Origin: Gammaproteobacteria bacterium
GTDB taxonomy: Bacteria > Pseudomonadota > Gammaproteobacteria > Steroidobacterales > Steroidobacteraceae
NCBI GenBank assembly: GCA_028293725.1
Contig: JAQGOE010000190.1
Location: 1-64,000 of the forward strand
Direction of reading: 5' to 3'
Length of the DNA stretch: 64,000 nt
A program made the translations under genes and the position numbers. Positions within the stretch are counted from its first letter, which is position 1, and each line of letters begins with the position of its first letter. Shown piece after piece: positions 1 to 8,216 of the stretch. Below the pieces are notes generated by a model. It saw nothing but the letters and a program-made list of their open reading frames with translations, was not told where the DNA came from and searched no databases.

Positions 1-106
1 AAATACTGGTCGGCTGTCTGGCCCATGATGGCGTTCCCGGAAGTTTCGAGCTACCCCTAAAATCGGGCAATTGGGCCGGGATTTCAACCCAGTTCTTGCG
101 CTCGAC

Positions 107-1747
107 TTACAACTCCGGATCGAGCGGCAGGAGCGCCAGCAGTCTGACCTTGAATCTCTGCCACGCGCCACGGGAAGGCTCGGTATCGAGCTCGACGGGA
201 TGACCGTCCTCCACGGTTTGCCACACCAGGTGGGACCGCTTTCCGTCCGCGCTCGCCCGCAGGACTACCAAATAGGCGCTCTCTTTCTTGGTCATCGCCT
301 CGAACCGGGCGGCGACCTGCTGCGAGAGATCGGCGTTGTTGAGAATCAGCCCGATCTCCGTGTTGAGGTGCTTGGAGCGCTGATCGAAATTCATCGATCC
401 AATGTAGACCTTCTGACGATCGAATACGATCAACTTGCCGTGTAGCGAGTAGTTACCATATCCGGCGATTCTGACCGACTCCCCGCTACCGCGGGTGTTA
501 TCCAGCCGGGCACGTACCTCGTGGAATTCCACGCCGTCCTTCAACAGGACCCTGCGTTGATGCACGTAACCCGCATGGGCGGCCAGATCCGGCGCCGACT
601 CCAGGGAGTTGGTCAGAACCCCAACATGCGCTCCGCGCTCGCGGGTGTCCTCCAGCAGACGAACTTCACCTTTTGTCGGCACGAAGTACGGTGAGACCAT
701 CAGTAATTCCGTCTTCACATGAGTGACCGCATCCGCGATGGGCTCGTACATCAGCTCCCCGGGCCCGGCTCCGGCGACCACATTCTTTTTGTCCGGACTG
801 TCCCCGATAAACTGCGCGTCGGCCCACACGAGAGACAACTCCCCGTCGAGTACTCCCGCAAGGGGCTCGCCGTGAGCGAGCTTGTCCTGGTAATTGAATC
901 CCGCCGTTTTGAGTTTCGGCGCCGGAGCGGAGTGGTGGCGGGCGGCGGATGAGGATTCTTTGTCGGCAGAGTGGCCATGCGCAAGCGCTTCCGCCGGGAT
1001 GGCCAATGAACTGTTCCAGAACTCGTCGAACTTCGCCGAAACGTCGCGCATGATCGGGCCGCCGGCAAAGACATCATCATCGGCGAACTGCGACGCGGGA
1101 TCGATCTGGAAGTACTGGTCGCCCACGTTGCGTCCACCGACCAGCCCGACGGCGCCGTCGGCAATGAGCATCTTGTTGTGCATCCGGTAATCGAGTCGCG
1201 AATGTCGCAGCAGGTATTCCGTGTCACGAATGATTTTGTTGTGTCCCCGGTAGGAGAACGGATTGAAAACACGGATTTCCAAGGCGCCGTGTCCGCTCAG
1301 CGCGAGTAACTTCTCATCTCCAGGGACCGTGTCACCGTCGTCGACCAACACCCGAACGCGCACGCCGCGGTCGGCGGCACGCAGCAGTGCCTCTCTGATG
1401 AGGCGGCCGGATTCGTCGCCACGGAAGATGAAGTACTGCAGATCGAGCGTCCGCTCAGCGGCGTTGATCATCTCGACGCGCATCAGGAAGCCGTCCACAC
1501 CGACGTTGATGAGACGAAACGCCGTCCGCCCGCCATTGGCGTGCGAATCCCGCTCGAATTGCCGACCGAAGCGGGTACTTTCAAAATCGGTCAGCGCCAC
1601 CGAGCGGGTCTTTGGATAATGGGCTCCCGGCGGCGCCGTGGCGCATCCGACGAGCTCCAGGGCTAATAAACACGCAACTCCCCAAACCCGGAAGCGGGAA
1701 AAGGCGCCCGATCGATCGTTGGAAGTTAAACCGAACACTGGTGCCAC
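107..1747 (-). CDS. Phospholipase D-like (cardiolipin synthase-like) lipoprotein
   Basis: The protein has two HKD phosphodiesterase motifs. The first has H190, K192 and D197 and is followed by GLVGGRN; the second has H436, K438 and D443 and is followed by IGSMNFD. Two such motifs form one active site in the phospholipase D superfamily, whose members include cardiolipin synthases and phosphodiesterases. A hydrophobic stretch at residues 21-34 ends in the lipobox LVGC with Cys35, so export and lipid anchoring are expected, most likely facing the periplasm. The length (546 aa) fits periplasmic PLD-family lipoproteins. The start is a GTG; another GTG three codons later has a better-spaced AGGCGG. 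Family is clear; the substrate cannot be read from the sequence. Confidence 0.88.
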   Translation of the reverse strand: MAPVFGLTSNDRSGAFSRFRVWGVACLLALELVGCATAPPGAHYPKTRSVALTDFESTRFGRQFERDSHANGGRTAFRLINVGVDGFLMRVEMINAAERTLDLQYFIFRGDESGRLIREALLRAADRGVRVRVLVDDGDTVPGDEKLLALSGHGALEIRVFNPFSYRGHNKIIRDTEYLLRHSRLDYRMHNKMLIADGAVGLVGGRNVGDQYFQIDPASQFADDDVFAGGPIMRDVSAKFDEFWNSSLAIPAEALAHGHSADKESSSAARHHSAPAPKLKTAGFNYQDKLAHGEPLAGVLDGELSLVWADAQFIGDSPDKKNVVAGAGPGELMYEPIADAVTHVKTELLMVSPYFVPTKGEVRLLEDTRERGAHVGVLTNSLESAPDLAAHAGYVHQRRVLLKDGVEFHEVRARLDNTRGSGESVRIAGYGNYSLHGKLIVFDRQKVYIGSMNFDQRSKHLNTEIGLILNNADLSQQVAARFEAMTKKESAYLVVLRASADGKRSHLVWQTVEDGHPVELDTEPSRGAWQRFKVRLLALLPLDPEL

Positions 1748-1958
1748 CCGCCTTTAGTGGAAGCCACAATGGGCTTAGTGGCAGGCGTAGCATTTCGTGT
1801 GCCGTAAAGGTACCGACGCAGCTGAGGTGTGCACCTGGTTACGACGGCGCCCTCGCACCCTTCAGATGTTTGGATTTCGTAAGCGGACTGTCGGCGAGCT
1901 CTCATCAACTGCGCGGCGTCACTCTGCTGGCAGTTACGGACGCGTCCCGGTCCGCACT

Positions 1959-2918
1959 CTAGGTATTTCGCCGCGGCCTCTTCACAAACAGACTTTGTCG
2001 CTCGCGCGCACGCTGCGACAACAACTCAGCAACCGCATCGCGCATCTCGGCCCGGCTCGTCCCGGCGGGAAACTCGAATACCTCCGACGCGTCGAACGGG
2101 TTCTTAAATCGGACGGGGCCGTCTGGCGTCGCGGGCGATGCGGGCGCCAGCTCCGATGCCGGCACTGATGCCGGCATCGATGTGGGCGCCGATGTTGGCA
2201 CCGCGCGGGCAACTGTCGGGCGAGAGCCGTTGTCCGCCACTATCGGGAGCGGATGTCGGGCCCCTGCCGTGGCCAGATAGGCCAGCCCACCCAACAGTCC
2301 TGCAGTAGCAGCCGCCATGCCGAAACCGAGGGCAAATCTCCGGCTCTTCCGCGGCGGTCGGGCGAAGGACACCGTTCCGTGCCTGGCGGCTGGCGTCTCC
2401 ACTTTGACAGCCTCGGCCACCTGCCTGGCGGGGGGAGTTTCCTGTTCGAGAGCCTGGGATACCTGCCTCGCGGCTGGCGTTTCCTGCTTAAGAGCCTCCG
2501 CTACCCGCCTTGCGGTTGGCGTTTGCTGCTGCTTAGGAGCCTCCGCCACCTGCCCCGCGGCCGGCGTTTCCTGCTTGAGAGCCTCCGCTACCAGACTCGC
2601 GACTGGCATTTCCTGCTCTGACGCCTCGCCTGCCTGCCCGGCGGCAGCCGCTTCGTGCTCCAGAGCTGCGGGTCCCCGCTCGTTAGCCGGGGCTTCCGGG
2701 TCGAAGCCTCTGGTTCCCTGCGCATGCGCTTCTGGCGTTACGCGCGGATCCGCTCGCTCCTCAAAAGCCGCCAGCGCAAGCGCAGCGGCCTCAGTGAGCG
2801 CCCGTATGGCGGCCTCATTGAGCTCCAACTCAACGGTGTCGTCATCGTCATAGTCATCATCATAGTCATCGACCCTGCCAATGACGCGCGCCGATGGACG
2901 GTCAAGGGAGTACAGCAT
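1959..2918 (-). CDS. Repeat-rich protein with acidic N-terminus and one membrane segment
   Basis: I do not recognise a family. The 319-residue product begins with an Asp/Tyr-rich acidic run (residues 17-27). It continues with an Ala/Glu-rich part and then about six degenerate 14-15 residue repeats of the type ETPAARQVAEALKQ (residues about 101-180). A basic stretch (RPPRKSRR) precedes one hydrophobic segment at about 195-217. The Pro/Ala/Ser-rich linker and short C-terminal domain (after about 275) should lie on the other side of the membrane. The basic residues before the segment suggest a cytoplasmic N-terminus. Start is ATG with a weak ribosome site. Long overlapping ORFs on the opposite strand come from the repeat composition. 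Confidence 0.6.
   Translation of the reverse strand: MLYSLDRPSARVIGRVDDYDDDYDDDDTVELELNEAAIRALTEAAALALAAFEERADPRVTPEAHAQGTRGFDPEAPANERGPAALEHEAAAAGQAGEASEQEMPVASLVAEALKQETPAAGQVAEAPKQQQTPTARRVAEALKQETPAARQVSQALEQETPPARQVAEAVKVETPAARHGTVSFARPPRKSRRFALGFGMAAATAGLLGGLAYLATAGARHPLPIVADNGSRPTVARAVPTSAPTSMPASVPASELAPASPATPDGPVRFKNPFDASEVFEFPAGTSRAEMRDAVAELLSQRARERQSLFVKRPRRNT
2379..2618 (-). repeat. Tandem coding repeat, about 45-bp unit
   Basis: About six degenerate units encode variants of ETPAARQVAEALKQ within the membrane protein above. Units differ by substitutions and by small insertions such as an extra QQ, so the array is old rather than freshly amplified. Confidence 0.7.
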
Positions 2919-3000
2919 CCGATCACCAGACGGTAAATTCAGGGCTTCGCCTTAGCTTCAGCCGCAAGGGGACCCGGGCTGACGCCCGCCCCTGCGAGGC

Positions 3001-3252
3001 CTATTTTGGAATGTCCTTGCCTGCGTCCTTCGCGGCCTTTGCATGATGGTGGGCCTTGGCCTTGTGCACTTTAGCCTTTGCCTTGTCTACCGACTTATTC
3101 GGCTCCGACGACACAGAGGCTTTCGCCTGGTCACCATATTGCTTCGCCTTCTCGCCGGTCGCCTGGGCCCCCTCTTTCACGGTGGTGCCCACCTGTGCCA
3201 GGGACACGCTGCTCACAGCCAGCACCGCTATCGCCAACAGTATCTTTTTCAT
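3001..3252 (-). CDS. Small exported Lys/Ala-rich protein
   Basis: The 83-residue product starts with a clear signal peptide (MKKILLAIAVLAVSSVSLA, cleavage expected after SLA). The mature part is rich in Ala and Lys with a His cluster (KAKAHHHAKAAKD). The ATG at 3252 has a good ribosome site (GAGGT, 5 nt away), which favours it over a start eight codons upstream. No enzyme motif is visible. A small periplasmic, probably disordered or helical protein is all that can be said; a metal-related role would rest only on the His cluster and the nickel genes next door. Confidence 0.65.
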   Translation of the reverse strand: MKKILLAIAVLAVSSVSLAQVGTTVKEGAQATGEKAKQYGDQAKASVSSEPNKSVDKAKAKVHKAKAHHHAKAAKDAGKDIPK

Positions 3253-3368
3253 GACACACCTCGTAAAGCGAGACAACGGTTACGCTTACGTGCCGTTCCA
3301 GCGGCAACGCAAATAAATAGATCCCTGGCGGGGGTTACAATTCCCCGCAAAATGAGAGGACCCCTTCC

Positions 3369-3824
3369 ATGCGCCGTTTGACGATCTCGGTGGACGACGA
3401 CCTGGCCGATACCTTCGATCGCCTAGTCAAAGAAAAAGGCTACGTAAATCGCTCAGAGGCGTTCCGCGACCTCGTACGAGGCGCCCTCAAGGACGCGAGC
3501 ATTCGTGAGGGCACCGCAAAATACTGCGTCGGCGCATTGAGCTACGTTTACAACCATCATGAACGGCAGCTTGCAAGCCGCCTGACGACGATGCAGCACG
3601 ACCATCACGACGTCACCGTCTCTACGATGCATGCGCATCTCGATCACGAGAATTGCATCGAGACGGTCCTTCTGCGGGGGCCAACCGAAGCCGTGATGCA
3701 CTTCGCTGAATCAGTGATGGCGCAGAGCGGTGTTCGCCATGGCAAATTTCATCCTATTCCCATCGAAGTCGAGACGCCTGATGCGAAGCGTCATCGGCAC
3801 GTGCACGCACGGCCGTCGAATTGA
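3369..3824 (+). CDS. nikR: Nickel-responsive transcriptional regulator NikR
   Basis: The first 45 residues form a ribbon-helix-helix DNA-binding domain (MRRLTISVDDDLADTFDRLV). The rest is the ACT-like nickel-binding domain. The four ligands of E. coli NikR (His76, His87, His89, Cys95) correspond to His77, His88, His90 and Cys96 here, so high-affinity nickel sensing should be intact. The length (151 aa) is typical, with a His-rich tail. A GAGAGGA ribosome site precedes the ATG. The gene is convergent with the NiCoT permease and their coding 3' ends overlap by 71 bp. The likely target is the permease/TonB-receptor promoter region at 4.60-4.72 kb, where NikR-type half-sites occur. Confidence 0.95.
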   Translation: MRRLTISVDDDLADTFDRLVKEKGYVNRSEAFRDLVRGALKDASIREGTAKYCVGALSYVYNHHERQLASRLTTMQHDHHDVTVSTMHAHLDHENCIETVLLRGPTEAVMHFAESVMAQSGVRHGKFHPIPIEVETPDAKRHRHVHARPSN

Positions 3825-4599
3825 GGAGATAGGAGCCGAAGGCGACCGCGATCAGAATCAACACCCCGATGGACAGTCCCCATGACTCGAGACCCGCATC
3901 CATGCGCGGGTTGAAGTAACGGATCGCACCCAACCCGGCGACCGCGAAGCTCAGTAAGGCAACAAACAGCCCGATTGCTCTGGATACGACTCGGGCGCGG
4001 CGATCGGCCCGCCTCAGCAGGGCGGCGACCCAGGCGCCATTGAGCCCGTCGACGAATAACATCCCCAGGGCGAACAGTACACCCAACCAGAGCGCGCTCT
4101 GCCATCCGCCGAACTGCGTAGCCGTCGCAGAAAAAAGCAACGCCTGACTCAGAGTATCGAACGAGAGAGCGAACAGCGCGCCGACAGCTGCGATGGCCAG
4201 CGGTTGAGTCGTACGTGTCAGTCGGGATAGCAGGCGGCTGCGTAAGCCCGCTGCTTTCACCATCTCATCGGCGGGTGTCCGGACGACCATAGTCAGGTTG
4301 ATAACACCCAAAACCACAAGACAGCCGATCGAGACCCAGGCACCAAAGTCCCGGGCCCAGTCGGGGATCGTGTAGCGGGTGGTGGTAGCGACAGTCGCGA
4401 CAGCGACCGCAATGACGATGCAGCCATGTCCTGCCGAAAACAGCGCGCCACACCAGCGGGCCAGTTTCGGTCGAGCAGAGGAATTGAAGCGTGTCAGACC
4501 GTCGATCGTGGCCAAGTGGTCGGCGTCGAGACCATGCCGCAGCCCCAGGGAAAAGACGGTGACACAAAGCGGGAGCCAAGCCATCGACAAAGGCGTCAT
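3754..4599 (-). CDS. Nickel/cobalt permease of the NiCoT family
   Basis: The 281-residue protein is hydrophobic, with about 7-8 membrane segments. Near the N-terminus it has the NiCoT signature as RHGLDADHLATIDGLTR, the helix II motif (usually RHALDADHI) needed for Ni/Co uptake. It should sit in the inner membrane and import Ni2+ or Co2+. The adjacent nikR favours nickel. It diverges from the TonB receptor at 4739, and NikR-like half-sites lie in the shared promoter region. It is shorter than HoxN/NixA-type proteins (about 330-350 aa) but carries the key motif. Confidence 0.88.
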   Translation of the reverse strand: MTPLSMAWLPLCVTVFSLGLRHGLDADHLATIDGLTRFNSSARPKLARWCGALFSAGHGCIVIAVAVATVATTTRYTIPDWARDFGAWVSIGCLVVLGVINLTMVVRTPADEMVKAAGLRSRLLSRLTRTTQPLAIAAVGALFALSFDTLSQALLFSATATQFGGWQSALWLGVLFALGMLFVDGLNGAWVAALLRRADRRARVVSRAIGLFVALLSFAVAGLGAIRYFNPRMDAGLESWGLSIGVLILIAVAFGSYLLNSTAVRARADDASHQASRLRWE

Positions 4600-4640
4600 G
4601 GTGTCATACCTGATAGTGCATCCGGCTTACCGGTCGACGC

Positions 4641-4678
4641 GTATGAAGATCGTAGCAAGTTTTCAAAATTCTTCATAC
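4641..4678. promoter_or_regulatory. Wide inverted repeat of NikR-type half-sites
   Basis: GTATGAAG and CTTCATAC face each other across 22 bp. The half-site equals the E. coli NikR half-site (GTATGA), but the spacing is much larger than the usual 16 bp. A further single TCATAC lies at 4604-4609, next to the permease start. This may be an auxiliary site or the relic of one. Confidence 0.4.
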
Positions 4679-4693
4679 GGATGCCCTCGCTCT

Positions 4694-4720
4694 GTATGAT
4701 CTTTCTATAAAATATCATAC
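4694..4720. promoter_or_regulatory. Candidate NikR operator upstream of the TonB receptor
   Basis: The sequence is GTATGA-N15-TCATAC with an AT-rich centre, very close to the E. coli NikR operator GTATGA-N16-TCATAC. It ends 18 bp before the chosen receptor start, so bound Ni-NikR would block transcription or early elongation. The one-base shorter spacer is the only departure from the classical site. Confidence 0.7.
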
Positions 4721-4738
4721 CGGATGCGGCAGCGGGCC

Positions 4739-6898
4739 ATGACGAAACGGTTGATCTGGGCCGCCGCGACCCTTCTGCTGGGCGGGACCGCTGTGGCTCA
4801 CGGTGCGAACGACGCTGACTCGGACTCGGCCTCGACGAATCTCGATACCGTCACGGTCGTGGCGACGGGCGTGAGCAACATGCAGGCCGCATCGGCCGGT
4901 GATGTGAGCCAGGATCAACTGGCCAGCCAACCGCTCCTGAGGCCGGGTGCGGTGCTCGAAAATGTACCCGGCTTGATCGTCACCCAACACTCGGGGGAAG
5001 GAAAAGCCAATCAGTACTTCCTCAGAGCCTTCAACCTCGATCACGGCACCGACCTCGCGACCGAGGTCGATGACATGCCGGTCAACATGCCGACGCACGC
5101 CCATGGCCAGGGTTACTCCGATCTCAACTTTCTGATTCCGGAGTTGGTCAGTGATCTGCACTTCAAAAAGGGCCCGTACTACGCTGACGAAGGCGACTTC
5201 GCGACGGCCGGCGCTGTTCGCATGGACCTGGTCGATGAGATCCCCGACTCTGCCACGCTGGGGTTCGGAGAGGATGGCTACCGCAGAGCGTTGCTGCTGG
5301 GATCTACCGCTCTGGGTGGTGGAACGCTACTCGGTGCCGGAGACGTCTATCACAACGACGGGCCGTTCAATAACCCGGATGACTACAACCGTCTCAACGG
5401 CTTACTCCGGTACTATCACGGCACGGCACAGGACTTCTTCACGGTCACCGGCATGACCTATTCCGGAAAGTGGAATTCCACCGACCAGGTGCCTGCGCAT
5501 GCCATCACGGACGGGATCATCGGCCGGTACGGCAGCTTCAACCCATCGGACGGCGGAACCTCCAGCCGCTCGAGCCTCTCTTTCAACCGCGTGAAGCGCT
5601 CGGACACCGATCAGGTGCAATTCTCCGCGTACGTGATCCGATACAAGTTGGATCTGTGGTCGACATTCACCTACTACCTGTCAGACCCTGTGAATGGCGA
5701 CCAGATGCTGCAACATGACGACCGGGTCGTCTATGGCGCGAAGGGATCCAAAACGTGGTTCACCAATCTGTGGGGCATGCCTAGTTCGACCGTCATCGGC
5801 GTGCAGGCACGGGTGGACGATATCCGCGACGTCGGCATCAATGCCACGGTCCAGAGGCAATACCTTTATACGAAACAGAACGCCAGCGTGTTGGAATCCA
5901 ATGGCGCCCTGTACGCGGAGAACAGCACTCAGTGGCTGCCCTACTTTCGCACCGTGCTGGGCCTGCGTGAGGATGAGTTCGACTTCGACGTCAAGGACAA
6001 GATGCTGAACAGCGACGGGAGCTGCAACATCAACAGCGACCCGCTCGGCTGTAATACCGGCGATGTGCGGGCCCATATCTTCAGCCCCAAGCTCGGGCTC
6101 ACCCTGGGGCCATGGGCGAGCACTTCATACTTCATCACCGTGGCTGACGGGTACCACAGCAATGATGCCCGCGGCATAACACGCAGCGGGGAAAGCCCGG
6201 ACGCGTCGCCGGTCACCCCACTCACTCGCGCGACCAGTGCCGAGATCGGATTGGCCAGTGAGCCGCTACCCCGCTGGCGCACTACACTCGATATATTTCT
6301 GCTCAAACTCAAGAGTGAGCTGGTCTTCGACGGCGACGCGGGCGTGACCTCACCCAGTGGCGCGACGACGCGGACCGGCATCGAATTAGGCAATACATAC
6401 CAGATCAACACTTGGCTACATGCGGATCTGAACGCTGCGTTCTCCAGGGCGCGATTCGATCGGAACGCTCCCCCGGACGACCTGGGTTGTGGCGACGCTG
6501 CGCCAGGCTACCCCTGCAGGCAACCGATTGGGATTACCGGCCGTTACGTCCCTAACAGCCCTACCAATGTCATCGACGCGGGTTTGACCGCGCAGCATCC
6601 GTCGGGCTGGTTCGGTGCCATCAAGGCGCGACATTTCGGAGAATCCCCGCTGGTCGAGGACAACAGCGTGAAATCGCCGGCCTACACGACGATGGACCTG
6701 CAGTTGGGATTCCAGCGCCCGGGGCGATGGCTGGCCGCGATCGATGTCTTCAACCTCGCCGACGTCAAATGGAATGACATCGAGTACTACTACGTCTCGC
6801 GCCTCAAGAACGAGACCTCCCCCACGCCCGACTTCGTCGTACACCCCGGCGTGCCCCTTACTGTGCGTGCGCATTTTCAATATATTCTCGGGCGATGA
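4739..6898 (+). CDS. TonB-dependent outer-membrane receptor, probably for a nickel complex
   Basis: The product (about 719 aa) starts with a signal peptide (MTKRLIWAAATLLLGGTAVAHG). It continues with a plug domain containing LDTVTVVATG and a conserved His-rich segment (DMPVNMPTHAHGQGY), followed by a beta-barrel ending near an aromatic-rich C-terminus. An ATG five codons upstream is possible but lies almost on the NikR operator, so 4739 is preferred. It diverges from the NiCoT permease and shares NikR-like sites, which suggests nickel (or nickel-chelate) import across the outer membrane. Its TGA overlaps the next gene's ATG (ATGA), so the two are translationally coupled. Confidence 0.9.
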   Translation: MTKRLIWAAATLLLGGTAVAHGANDADSDSASTNLDTVTVVATGVSNMQAASAGDVSQDQLASQPLLRPGAVLENVPGLIVTQHSGEGKANQYFLRAFNLDHGTDLATEVDDMPVNMPTHAHGQGYSDLNFLIPELVSDLHFKKGPYYADEGDFATAGAVRMDLVDEIPDSATLGFGEDGYRRALLLGSTALGGGTLLGAGDVYHNDGPFNNPDDYNRLNGLLRYYHGTAQDFFTVTGMTYSGKWNSTDQVPAHAITDGIIGRYGSFNPSDGGTSSRSSLSFNRVKRSDTDQVQFSAYVIRYKLDLWSTFTYYLSDPVNGDQMLQHDDRVVYGAKGSKTWFTNLWGMPSSTVIGVQARVDDIRDVGINATVQRQYLYTKQNASVLESNGALYAENSTQWLPYFRTVLGLREDEFDFDVKDKMLNSDGSCNINSDPLGCNTGDVRAHIFSPKLGLTLGPWASTSYFITVADGYHSNDARGITRSGESPDASPVTPLTRATSAEIGLASEPLPRWRTTLDIFLLKLKSELVFDGDAGVTSPSGATTRTGIELGNTYQINTWLHADLNAAFSRARFDRNAPPDDLGCGDAAPGYPCRQPIGITGRYVPNSPTNVIDAGLTAQHPSGWFGAIKARHFGESPLVEDNSVKSPAYTTMDLQLGFQRPGRWLAAIDVFNLADVKWNDIEYYYVSRLKNETSPTPDFVVHPGVPLTVRAHFQYILGR

Positions 6899-7809
6899 GA
6901 CACCTATATCTAGCATCGCTCCTGATCATTCTGTGCATGGCAGCCGACGGCACCCCTGCCGCCGCCGCGGAGACCCTCGACAGAACACCCCGTACTGCCA
7001 TCATGTCGGCCTTTGAGCCGGAGTGGATCGCGCTACAGTCGATGCTGGCCGGCCGTAAGGACTATGCCGTCCATGGAACGGTCTTTCTCACCGGCACTAT
7101 CGAACACAAGCCGGTGCTCCTGTTTCAGAGCGGCGTCAGCATGGTGAATGCCGCCATGAAAACCCAATTAGCTATCGATCGCTTCACGATCCGGAAGATT
7201 GCGTTTTCGGGCATCGCCGGCGGTGTGGACACCGATCTCGAGATCGGTGACGTCGTCGTCCCCGACGCCTGGGGTGAGTATCTCGAGACCGTCTTCGCCC
7301 GCGAAAAAGACGGGGCCTACACGGTGCCTGAGTTCGAGGAAAAGCGGTTCCCCAACTTCGGCATGATGTTTCCGCAACCGGTTCAGATCGCGACGGGCGG
7401 GCGTCAGCCGGAGAAACGCTTCTGGTTTCCGGTGGATCCGCAACTCCTTGCGGTGGCGCGACGGGCCATGGGCGCGGTCGCGCTGCAAGACTGCACCCCG
7501 GAGCACAAATGCCTGCTCCACAAGCCGAAAATTGTGATTGGCGGTCATGGCGTCTCCGGCCAGGCGTTTGTCGACAACGCCGCCTTCCGGGAGTACGCGC
7601 GCAAAACCTTCGACGCAAGAGTTCTAGATATGGAAAGCGCCGCGGTAGCCCACGTCGCCTATGCGAACGGGGTGCCCTTCATCGCATTCAGAAGCCTCTC
7701 GGACCTCGCCGGCGGCGGCCCCGGTGAAAACGAGATGGGCACTTTCTTCCAACTGGCGTCCGATAACTCCGCAGCGTTTGTCAGAGAGTTTCTGAAACAA
7801 CTGCCTTAG
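6895..7809 (+). CDS. Exported phosphorylase-superfamily nucleosidase (MTA/SAH nucleosidase-like)
   Basis: An N-terminal signal peptide (residues 1-24, ending AAAAE) is followed by a PNP/UDP-phosphorylase fold. The motifs resemble 5'-methylthioadenosine/S-adenosylhomocysteine nucleosidase: FSGIAGGVDTDLEIGDVVVP, then VLDMESAAVAHVAY (purine/ribose-binding region), then RSLSDLAGG with the catalytic Asp. Cytosolic MTA nucleosidases have about 230 aa and no signal peptide, so this 304-aa exported form is a distinct subfamily. It overlaps the TonB receptor by 4 bp (ATGA), indicating one operon. A periplasmic role in processing a nucleoside-containing ligand imported by that receptor is possible but is only inference. 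Confidence 0.85.
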   Translation: MRHLYLASLLIILCMAADGTPAAAAETLDRTPRTAIMSAFEPEWIALQSMLAGRKDYAVHGTVFLTGTIEHKPVLLFQSGVSMVNAAMKTQLAIDRFTIRKIAFSGIAGGVDTDLEIGDVVVPDAWGEYLETVFAREKDGAYTVPEFEEKRFPNFGMMFPQPVQIATGGRQPEKRFWFPVDPQLLAVARRAMGAVALQDCTPEHKCLLHKPKIVIGGHGVSGQAFVDNAAFREYARKTFDARVLDMESAAVAHVAYANGVPFIAFRSLSDLAGGGPGENEMGTFFQLASDNSAAFVREFLKQLP

Positions 7810-8116
7810 TCGCGGCGGAACGTCGACGCTGCTCTTCGTGTACCTGCTCCAGAGTCAGATGCGTGACAGTCGCGACGAGGCGCAGTACCGAATGCTCCGA
7901 CTCGCGCGGCAGTCGCAACCCGTAAGACTTCTCCCAAGCGCGGATACGCGCCTCGGGTGCGTTGAACTCGGATGTCTGCTCCGCCAGACCCTGCTGCCGC
8001 AGCTCGGCGTCCTGCGATTGCTTGAGCGCCAGGCGGGACCGGTAATCTGATATGAGCTCACCGGCAGCCCCCGAAGTGGTGGCGTGTGAACTGAAGACCC
8101 AGGAAGGCGAAGTCAT
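7781..8116 (-). CDS. Conserved hypothetical protein with basic helical C-terminal region
   Basis: The 111-residue product has no recognised domain. Its second half, around IRAWEKSYGLRLPRESEHSVLRLVA and ending in a charged helix (LEQVHEEQRRR), resembles short hypothetical proteins I recall from other proteobacteria. ATG at 8116 is chosen because AGG lies 9 nt upstream and the longer N-terminal extension looks non-coding. Its 3' end overlaps the convergent nucleosidase gene by 29 bp. Confidence 0.5.
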   Translation of the reverse strand: MTSPSWVFSSHATTSGAAGELISDYRSRLALKQSQDAELRQQGLAEQTSEFNAPEARIRAWEKSYGLRLPRESEHSVLRLVATVTHLTLEQVHEEQRRRSAATKAVVSETL

Positions 8117-8216
8117 AAAAATACCTGCGCAGGTGGAGGCCACGAAATGTGGGCCCTTTATGCGCCAGTGTGCGCCTCCTGGGCGCCGAATGTCCGACAA
8201 CCTTGCATAAGGTCAC

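Noticed and set aside
2253..2853. Two plus-strand frames opposite the repeat protein
   Set aside because: They arise from the repetitive composition; the minus-strand frame has the membrane helix and ordered repeats.
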